Origin: Rhizophlyctis rosea
Taxonomy: Eukaryota; Chytridiomycota; Chytridiomycetes; Rhizophlyctidales; Rhizophlyctidaceae
Assembly (NCBI GenBank): GCA_027596075.1
Contig: JADGJC010000569.1
Location: 707 to 16,786, forward strand
DNA: 16,080 nt
Direction: 5' to 3'
This document shows, piece after piece, positions 1-8,600 of the stretch (position 1 is the first letter of the stretch; every line of letters starts with the position of its first letter). A program made the position numbers and the translations under genes. The notes beneath the pieces are model-generated. The model did no database searches, was not told the DNA's origin, and worked only from the letters and a program-made list of their open reading frames with translations.

Positions 1-2657
1 GTCCCCGGCTTAAACCCCCTGTAAGTCCCCCTCCCGCCCCCTCACCCTCCCTTCCTCCCCCTCCTAACCTCACCCACCAGAAACTCAACAATGGGCTTCG
101 ACCCCCCACCCGCCCCACCCGTCCCCACCGCCGTCTGCGGCCCCAACATCGGCAAATGCACCAACGGCAAATGCTGCAGCGTCAGCGGTGTTTGTGGTAC
201 CACCGCACAAGAATGTGGGTTGGGCAATTGTCAGTTTGGGTATGGGAATTGTACGAGGGCCACGACGGATTCAAGTGCTGGTGAGTGGATGCCGAGTACT
301 TTCGCTTTTTGATGGGTGTGGAAGGGGGGAAGGCGGAATGCAAACTTCCGTTGTTTTAATCTGGTGCCCCCTTCTATGATTTTGATTTGTAGTCTGTGGA
401 GCCACTTCGTCGACTCTTGCGTCTTGTTCGACGGGGTGTTGTAACGGGTCTGGCAAGTGTGGAACTACGACTGCTGATTGTACGTTGGCCAACCCGGACA
501 TATTGCCCATCCCTGGAAAGCCGACTGGGTGTCAGGACGGGTTTGGTGCTTCGCCTTGTATCAAGTTTACTAACTCGACTCACAGTAAGTATTCTGTTTG
601 TGATGTTCACACCTCTTTTGATTGGGGGAGCGAAATTGCTGATAAAGCTCCCGTCAACAATAGAATGCGGCCCCTCCGTCCCAACCGGCCAAAACGCCAC
701 CTGCGCTATGGGTACTTGTTGTTCCCGCACAACCCGCACCTGCGGCACATCCGCCTCCTTCTGCGATATCAATGTTTGTGATCTTCGCTACGGTGGTTGC
801 GGCCAACAATCCGTTAACCTAAACGCAACCTGCGGGTTCATCTCCCCCATGCAAAGTTCCTGCCCGCCCTCTCAATGCTGCTCCACAGCCGGCACATGCG
901 GCTCCGACGCCGCGCACTGCACACCCGTATCTTGTCAAACCGGCTACGGCAGCTGTGGATGGCCCCTCACTGTCTACTGCCCCGCCACAACGGCCCTATA
1001 CGACGGTGGAGGTAACATCGTCTATGGTAACTGGACGAAAACGGTATCGAATTCCACATTAACGGTTTCTTGTGGGAGTGGTGGGGGCATCCAAACCGTC
1101 CCCTGTTCGGTAAACGGGACGTGGGGAGCTGTTAGTGGACGGTGTGGGGGTGTTGTGGGGAAGAAGATGTGTCCTCCTAGTGCGGGGTTGCCCGCTACGT
1201 GGGGGGGTACGAACGCGACTGTTCCGTGTGTGAATGGGTGGACGGGGACGCAGACTGCGAAGTGTAATGCGGATGGAACGTGGGGGGTACCTGACACTCA
1301 TCTGTGCACGCAAATTGGGTGTCCGGCCTTCGATGTTTTTCCGAGTGTGGCGTTCAATGCTATTGCCAGTGGACCGTGTCCGACGCTTTTTGATGGGAAC
1401 CAGACGGTGAAGTGTAATACGGGCGGAACGTGGGGAACGGTGAATAATAGTAGTTGTGTGCCTAGTGCGTTGAATAGGTGTACGGGTTTTGGGAACGTTA
1501 ACGCGACGCAGATTGGTGTTACGGTCAATAATGCTACATGTTGGGATCCGAAGATTGGGACGCAGAAGGTTCAATGTACCGCCAACGGAGTTTGGAAAGT
1601 CCTTGATGACTCGAAGTGTGTTGATCCCACCGTCATCCCCACTCCCACAAACGGTACCGGAACCCCCACCTCGACATCCGCATCACCAACCGCGTCCCGC
1701 ACCCTCCCACCGAAATGCGCGTCAACGAATTGCGGTACCTTTGACACAACCGCCTACGTCTGCTGTAACGGCCAACTATGCCCCACAACCGCCCCACAAG
1801 CATGTAACGGCCAATGCTACGACCCAACCTCTCTCGACTGTTGTGGGACGGCGGGGATTTATCCTGCCGGGGGATGTCCTGCTGGCTTCAGTACCACCAC
1901 TCCACCCGCCACCACCACCACCACGAAACCTACAACTTCACCAACTCAAGCCGCGGCATGCTCATCCACCAACTGCGGCACATTCGACACAACAGCCTAC
2001 GTCTGCTGTAACGGTCAACTCTGCCCGATCGGCATGCAAGCCTGTAATGGGTCCTGCTACCCTCCCGCATCATACGACTGTTGTGGTGGGGCGTTGGTTG
2101 CGAAGGGGAGTGTGTGTACTGCCACGACATCAGCGGCTTCCACAACTAGATCACCTACGTCCGCGGCGTCCCCAACGACCACAAAGGCGTCTGCAACCCC
2201 ATCTCCAACAACAACGACCCGCACCAGTCCCTCCCCCTCCCCAACCAGCACCAGCACCGCCAGCGCATGTACCTCAACAAACTGCGGCACATTCGACACA
2301 ACAGCCTACGTCTGCTGTAACGGCACACTCTGCCAAAAAGGCATGCAAGCCTGCAACGGCGCCTGCTACTCTCCCTCCCTCTACTCCTGCTGTAACAACG
2401 CTCTCGCTCCCGCCGGGTCCTGTTCTGGTGCGTCCACCACTCCCTCTCCTACGACGTCAAAGGCAGCTACGACTACTACGCCGGCGTCTGGAGGGGCGTG
2501 TACGTCTACGAATTGTGGGACGTTCGATACGACGGCGTATGTTTGTTGTGGTGGGACGTTGTGTCCTAAGGGTATGCAAGCTTGTAATGGGGCGTGTTAT
2601 AATCCTTCTAGTTATGCGTGTTGTGGGGGTGCGTTGGCGCCTGCGGGGAGTTGTTAG
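1..2657 (+). CDS. Secreted modular wall-binding protein, 5' end outside window (hevein-like, sushi-like and Carb_bind-like modules)
   Basis: Spliced model join(<1..20, 81..280, 393..584, 664..2657), an uninterrupted frame of 801 residues plus TAG. Introns 21-80, 281-392 and 585-663 begin GTAAGT or GTGAGT and end CAG/TAG; the first has a CTAAC branch site. Hevein-like chitin-binding modules (family ChtBD1) lie at 136-252, 395-488 (shortened), 666-800 and 831-956, each with the CC...CG cysteine pattern. Four sushi/CCP-like units follow at 978-1145, 1170-1307, 1320-1457 and 1479-1619, each with a G-x-Q-x-x-x-C...GxW core (GTW in three, GVW in the last) and N-glycosylation sequons. Four Cys-rich modules at 1716-2654 resemble Pfam Carb_bind of fungal endo-1,3(4)-beta-glucanases. 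Ser/Thr/Pro linkers suggest O-glycosylation. No catalytic domain, membrane helix or GPI signal is visible, so a secreted wall- or host-surface-binding protein is inferred. The signal peptide must lie upstream. The intron structure is well supported; naming the last module is less sure. Confidence 0.85.
1716..2654 (+). repeat. Four tandem Carb_bind-like Cys-rich modules with S/T/P linkers
   Basis: The units are 1716-1878, 1959-2117, 2268-2423 and 2499-2654. All four share the core STNCGTFDTTAYVCC, then (C/G)NGxLCP-type spacing, QACNGxCY and a terminal CC-x-G segment. Linkers are low-complexity Thr/Ser/Pro/Ala. Copies 2 and 3 share a long stretch of identical DNA, whereas copy 4 encodes the same core with mostly different synonymous codons, so the conservation is at protein level. 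The pattern CG-x-F/Y...YxCxNGxLCP...CNGxCYxPxxYxC fits the beta-glucan-binding family by eye. Confidence 0.75.
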
Positions 2658-3186
2658 TGGGGTTGGAGGGGGTTGTGGGAAGAGGGTGGGTAGGGATGGA
2701 TTGATAGCTTGTTTTTTGTGTATGTGTGCGGTATCGGGGGGAGATGGAGTGCTTTAGATATTGGTTGGGTGGGGGTAGGGGATTGTGTGGAGAGATTATT
2801 CTATAATAGAGATGAGGTTCTTTTTACTATTGATGATTCCTTTGCTTTTGCTGACTTGTTGGTCGCGGTGGGAGGGCGGGGGGGGAGAGTATAGCGTTTG
2901 GTTTTTTGCAATTTCCTCCTAGGCATGCCATAGTCCGGGACTTGAAAAACATGATTCCTCAATTGCGGCCAAAGTAGGGAGAATGGGTAGTTGAATTGGG
3001 GGGTTCTTTCTCCGTAGTTAAGTGCTAATGTTTTCATCATGATTGGGGGTTGCAAGATGATTTGTTGGGGCAGTTCAGTCAAAGAACAAGGGATACAGAT
3101 GGATGCCTTTTGCGTGTTGATTTACAATTGTCAACCAAGCCCGGCATACACATTCCGGACAGCCACGAAACCCTTACCCCACCATC
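2658..3186. other. Intergenic, convergent 3' regions
   Basis: 529 bases between the stop codons of two converging genes. The first part is keto-rich (long GGGT/GTTG runs) and continues the skew of the upstream exon end. No convincing ORF, tRNA or repeat was seen; a canonical AATAAA was not found close to either stop. Confidence 0.6.
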
Positions 3187-4587
3187 TTAAGCTGGCACAC
3201 CCCTCCACAAAACTCCCATCTTCCCACCCATCTCTACCCTCCCCGTCCTCCCACTACCCCTCCTAACAACCACTAAATTCCCATCACCAACACCTCTTCC
3301 CCTCGGCTGCGCAACCTTCCAAATATTCCTTGCAAACGGATCCACAACATGATGCACGTTGCCCTCTGCCCAGGGTAAAATTAAGAATGAACCGTCCCTT
3401 GATGCGCAGGCTGGTTGGTAGGCGTTCTCGTCCCCACCATTGAAGCTTTTCCCAACTCCTGCAATGTCGTCGTCGTCATCAGAGTCGGAGTCCCCATCCC
3501 CACTTCCGATACTGCTACCACCATCATCGTCATTATCATCGTCATCCGCCTCAACCTCCCTCCAAATCAACACCATCCTCCTCAACGTCACAACATTAAA
3601 CACGATAACCTGATCGTAATCCACAAACGCCAACCCCACGCGCATCATCACAAACGGTCCTTCAAATGCCCGTGGAGCTTCACGCGGCGCCCTCCATGGT
3701 GTTTCTGTTATGATCATGTTATCGGCGATGCGGGTGGTGCGGAGCGTAAAGGTTTCCGGGGAGGATTCAAAGAGGTAGGCTAGGTGGGTGTTGTTGAATG
3801 TTAGGGTGGTGGCGGTTAGGGTGTAGAGGGGTTGGAGGGTGTAAGTTGGGGGTGTTGTTGGAGGGGAGGAGGTAGGGACGAGTTTGTGGATGGTGAATGT
3901 GTGGGTGTAGGAGGTGTCAAAGGAAGAGTGGGATACTATGTAGTGGCCGGAGATTTGGGCTTCTCGATTGGGGATGGGGATGGGTGGATAGGTTGCTTTT
4001 GGGTCAATCAGCCAGGCACTTCCTGGACCGTCTTGGATTGTGAAGTGGGGTAGTTGATCATCCCCACTTTGTGTTGTAGGAGGGGTCAAATCTTGGCTGG
4101 GTCTATCAAGCACATGCCCCGACCAGTTCTTTGCAATTTGAGGTAATGGGACCGTTGGTGTGCGCGTGCACCGCATGTATGTCAATTTCCCTCCATCATC
4201 GACATCCCAACTGCCCATCCCAGACTTCAGTGTGCCGACACATCGAAACGGCCTACCCGTCCACCCCGGAAGCGACTCGCGCGTCGAGGACCCAACAACC
4301 ACCGGATTCCTAAACCCATAACTCGCATTCCAGTCCCGCGACCAAGCGATACACAAACACACAAGGTCGCGATACGTCTCATTGGGTAGAAGCTCAGGCA
4401 AGTCACCCAGCGGATAATTGCCTTCCGTTTTTAGACATCGTTTCCATAAGGTTATTTGGGCAGTTTGGGAACGAAGGAGGGTGAGCCAGACTTTGCAGAC
4501 GCGTTCTAGGGCGAGTAGTTGCTTTGCGGTGAGGAATGAGAATATGGGGAAGGGTGCCCAGTCTGATAGGAGGACAGAGGTGGACAT
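3187..4587 (-). CDS. F-box protein with acidic tract
   Basis: Single exon, 466 residues. An F-box-like motif sits at the extreme N-terminus (about residues 8-48): FPIFSFLTAKQLLALERVCKVW followed by LL, matching the hydrophobic/Arg-Val-Cys-x-x-Trp pattern that binds Skp1 in SCF ubiquitin ligases. The start at 4587 is chosen because the F-box begins eight residues later and no earlier in-frame Met with related sequence is seen. The remainder (residues about 50-340) alternates short hydrophobic beta-like segments, as in substrate-binding domains of F-box proteins, but I recognise no kelch, WD40 or LRR signature. An Asp/Ser/Gly tract occupies about residues 345-375, encoded by a GAT/GAC-rich stretch. 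A CACGTG palindrome lies five bases before the ATG. The probable role is substrate adaptor for ubiquitination; the substrate is unknown. Confidence 0.85.
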   Translation of the reverse strand: MSTSVLLSDWAPFPIFSFLTAKQLLALERVCKVWLTLLRSQTAQITLWKRCLKTEGNYPLGDLPELLPNETYRDLVCLCIAWSRDWNASYGFRNPVVVGSSTRESLPGWTGRPFRCVGTLKSGMGSWDVDDGGKLTYMRCTRTPTVPLPQIAKNWSGHVLDRPSQDLTPPTTQSGDDQLPHFTIQDGPGSAWLIDPKATYPPIPIPNREAQISGHYIVSHSSFDTSYTHTFTIHKLVPTSSPPTTPPTYTLQPLYTLTATTLTFNNTHLAYLFESSPETFTLRTTRIADNMIITETPWRAPREAPRAFEGPFVMMRVGLAFVDYDQVIVFNVVTLRRMVLIWREVEADDDDNDDDGGSSIGSGDGDSDSDDDDDIAGVGKSFNGGDENAYQPACASRDGSFLILPWAEGNVHHVVDPFARNIWKVAQPRGRGVGDGNLVVVRRGSGRTGRVEMGGKMGVLWRGVPA

Positions 4588-5617
4588 TGTGCACGTGAGC
4601 CTTTAGTTTTAAGCGGATTGAGCGAAGGGAAGGTCTATCTGGGTAGGCGAGATGAGAGATGTTACAGAGGAATGGGGAAGAGCGGGAATGACACAAGTCG
4701 CGATCGGTGGGATTCAGCCAAGCCCCATTACACAAGCCCCCAAGCCACGTTCGAGCTATTTCGGGACCAGCGCGTATAACTTGCATACACAGCTATACCC
4801 TTTACATTAGCCATCCATGACTTGGTCCCCCTGCCTGTGCGGAACAGCGGAAAAGGCGAAAGGGTGCAAACAGGTGGGCAGAATGGAAAGGCGTCGTGGG
4901 GGAATCCCGAATCCCCAAATCCATGCCTGCACCTCTCTGCAACCTGCAAGCCTTGTTTGTCTTCCAAATGGCAACATGCGCATATGCGTGGAAGACTGGA
5001 TGTTCCCGTAAACAATCCAACAGAAGCTGGTATCCGAACTTCGAAAGCACGCACCAGCCAAAACTTTCGTTTCATGAAGGTGATGGTTGTTTACCCGCTT
5101 CCCAACTTTTGCGTGTACAACCAGCGAAAATTCGTCCGTTGTGGACCGCTGTCTCGGGGTTCCGGCAGACCGGGCACCTCCGACATGGTTACAACCCCCT
5201 CCGCCATTGCAAAAAAGTGGTGGTGGCTAGTGGTTACTGCCGGGACGACGGAGCGCACACACCACATGGTAAGCCGATCGTGCAGATCGGAGACGCAAAC
5301 TCGTATGGCGTTGGTACACTGGCGCCAAATGGTCGAGAACAAGGGGAACGGATGGACGGAATGTCCACCCGAGAAGTTCCACGGAGAAGGTTGGGAAGGT
5401 TGCGAAAAGTGTTGAGGGGACTTCGAAATTTCTGCTCTGTCCAGTGAACGCGACAAGTCCGCGTCTTCCAAGTTCTCTCTCCCATCTTGCTCCTAATCCC
5501 TTCCCATATAGTTATTACCCGGGATTTTGAGGGCACGGTCTAATACAAGTGTTTAGACGTGCCTCGGTAGCTCTTTGCAAGCACTTCCCACATTTGCTTG
5601 GCACAGAACGAAGCATC
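4588..5617. other. Divergent intergenic region, likely two promoters
   Basis: About 1 kb separates the starts of the minus-strand F-box gene and the plus-strand multi-exon gene. Several overlapping frames on both strands stay open for 100-200 codons between 4800 and 5540, but none shows a signal peptide, recognisable domain, biased composition or splice-consistent continuation. A weak TATA-like CATATAG lies near 5505, about 110 bases before the ATG at 5618. I treat the region as non-coding. Confidence 0.5.
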
Positions 5618-8600
5618 ATGGCCCTCCCTGTGGCAGCAAGACGCGGGACGCTCTATGCTGTTATAGTCTTCCTCCTTCTCAGCATCTTCATCCAATCTTG
5701 TAAGTTCCAGCGTTTGCTGCCAGTCCGTCTCCTCTCAAGCTTACTCACAATCATCCTTACAATCATCCAGCCTACGCCGCTCAAACTCCGCTCAAATCAT
5801 TCTCCCAACTCCAATCCGAATCATCTCAACCGCAATGTGACGCTGCATCATGCGCAAGGAGACAAAAGCTGACCCCGGCGATGATGCAGTACCTCGCCGG
5901 ACAGGCTGTCGACAAGCATCGTGCAAAGGAACAGGCGAAGAGTGGGGACCAGAAGAAGAGCACTGAGGAGGGTCTGCGCGACATTCTGAAGACTTTTGAT
6001 ACCAACAAGAACAATAGGTTGGACAAGGATGAACTGTTCGCTATGATTAAGACGTTTGAGGGTACCAAAGTTGGGGATGATGATTGGAAAACTCGGGCTA
6101 AGAACGGTGGATCCCTCGCACAACCCGCCAAAGAAGACGACGACTGGAACGAAGAACTCCGCTTCCAAAACGTCATGGACGCTCTGGGTCTTGGGTCCTT
6201 CAACCAACAAGAACTCCTCGAAATCGCCGGAGACTCCAACGACGAACTCTTCAACCACGACTCTTTGATCTCTTTGGCCTCCGAAAACGACACCCCGTCA
6301 AACCCAGACAACGACCGCATCTACGGTTCAACAATCAAGATGATCGAATCTAAGATCGAGACGTTGCATTCCCTTCCGCCTACGGAGTCGACCCAATCCT
6401 GCGCCATCCAACTCCGCATCGCCATCCGCATCGCGAAACGTAACGCAGAAATGCTGCCAACATTCGAATGTCTAACTCTTAAACCCGCCGCTCTCCTCTG
6501 CGAATGTTTCGCTCCCGGTGGTGGGTGGTCAACCCCTCTCCACCGCCGCTCCTCCGACTCCGACGCAGCTATCTACAGCGACGACTACTCCTCCGCCGCT
6601 CAAACCCCCGCCATAGGCCTCCACCGCCGCCTCACCTCCTTCGACGGCATAACAGACATGACATCCCTCCTCCACGGCGACAGAATCTCAACCTCAAACG
6701 TCGGCATCAGGGAATTCAAATCCGCCGTCCGCTACCTCACCCGTCCCGTCCTCTTCGCCGTCTCCAAACTCTTCGACATAGCCGCGTCCGCCGCCACGGA
6801 CGCCGCCAACGTCGGCGGACGCGTCGCAGCTCAAATCTCCGCGCGCGTCATCGGTCTCCTAGCAGCCGAAATTGCTGTAGAAGTCGCGACGTTGGTCGTT
6901 GGAGCCGTGATTGGGATCGTGTCGATTTTCTTGGCGATTTTCTTGAGTTTGAATTTCTTCAGTTGTGATATTGTCGAGAATGATTTCAAGTACCCGTTGC
7001 AGGAAGTTAGTGATGCGGGGGATTTCGTGCCTATGGATTTAATTGCGTGGAACCCGGATACGGACGCCAAGCCCAAGTGTGCTTTGGCGGTGTACAAAAG
7101 CCGAGACTGCGTCAGTTGGGGAACTCAAAGTTGTTCTGATGGTGGAAAGGTTGTTTGTAAGTGTTTTTTTTTTTTTTGCTTCTTTCTTACTATGTTTTTT
7201 TTTCCTTTGTACGATTTTTTCGCGGTTTGGGAGGTTTTTTATTGTTGGAGATGCCACTAACATGTCTTTTATCCTCTATGGCTACCCAGTTGGGAACAGT
7301 TGTAATGATATTGGACGCTACGGTTCTTGTTCTTGCAGCGGGCTTACCAAATGCGCCTCAAAATGCTGGACTGTCTTCCAAGGCTGTTGCTGTGAAGCTC
7401 TCATGGTATGTCTCACCCCTCTCCCCATGGCTAACCCACCAACCCACCAACTCATAACACACCCACCCTCAGTACCGCGCCCCAACCAAAGGCATGGTGA
7501 ACGGCCGGTCCGACAAAGACGTCGTGGAAGCGAGCGGAATGACTCTTGCCGATTGCGCCAAGATTTGCTACGATTCTGGTGTTTGTTCGGCGTTCAGTGC
7601 TACGTTGGGTGATGACAGCTTTGCGCCTGGCAAGGTTATTTGTAGGATGGCCATCACGGATCAGGTTGATGTTATTGACGCTGATCAGTCGACTACGTGG
7701 TTTGCTAAAGGTAATGGCGTGATTGATGATGTTTTTATCTTGTCGAGTTGTATCTAATATCTTCTTTCCATCCTTAAGCCGGTACAAGCGCTTTCTCCAC
7801 CGGCGTACAGTTTGCGGATATTGTCGCTAACTTCAAGATCTTGTGGATGTCCGGCACTCCCGGCAGTGGAGAAAAGTGGACTATCGCTACAACCGTTATG
7901 ACGCTGTCGCTGCTTATGATGGGCAACTGTCTTGAACGGGTTGCGCATGCTTTCCCCAACTTGGTTGCGCACATGAATACGAAGTATACTACGACGAAGG
8001 ACTTTGATTCGGCGTTGACGCAGTTGACAAAGTTTTTGAGTGCTGGGTTCCAGGGTATGTGTCTTTGGCGTGTATGTGGACTTGTGGCTTATGCGTTGGG
8101 CTCATCTTTTTACGCTTCTCTAGACAACATGGAAGCCATCAAAGGATGCGCATACTTGGACAACCCGGATGGATTGGAAGCAACCGCTGCCGCCAACATT
8201 TACTTCGCATCTCGGTCTATCAACTTGTTCCACGTTGCAAATGATATCCTCGAAGCTGCTCGAAGCGACGGTGTCAACCCCGGAGATGGGTATGAGAATG
8301 GTGTGCCAACGTCTGGGATTGACCCCTCCTTCCGCGTTTGTAAGTCTTTTCCCCATCCTGTGTAACAAAGCAGTTGTTCTCAACCGCAACCTAAACTAAA
8401 CATACAAAACCCCTACAACAGTGGTCCAACGCCCCGTTACCCACTACTCCGACATGCCCTCCCACCCCATCGACACCGACACCGACCTCGAAATGCCCGA
8501 CGCCGACGACGAAGAACCCCCGCAGACCGACCCCACCCGCCAAGAAGTCGAAAAACAATCAATGGACAATTACATCAACCTCACGAAAATGCTTGGCTCG

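Noticed and set aside
91..93. ATG at 91 as the start of the first gene
   Set aside because: It would place a secreted Cys-rich protein's start without a signal peptide. A good intron (21-80, GTAAGT/CTAAC/CAG) joins an upstream exon in frame, giving a linker like the one before the third hevein module.
1489..2757. 422-codon open frame in another frame of the first gene
   Set aside because: Its Pro/His/Arg/Thr-rich product is a shadow of the Cys/Thr-rich repeats; the other frame shows conserved modules.
4822..5447. Two plus-strand open frames of 183-197 codons and opposing minus-strand frames
   Set aside because: All overlap one another in a region of low stop density. None has a domain, compositional bias or splice continuation, and the position fits a divergent promoter region.
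7850..7885. P-loop-like GTPGSGEKWT in exon 5 of the large gene
   Set aside because: It does not fit Walker A (GxxxxGK[ST]) because of the extra Glu and the Trp after Lys, and no Walker B or NTPase context follows.
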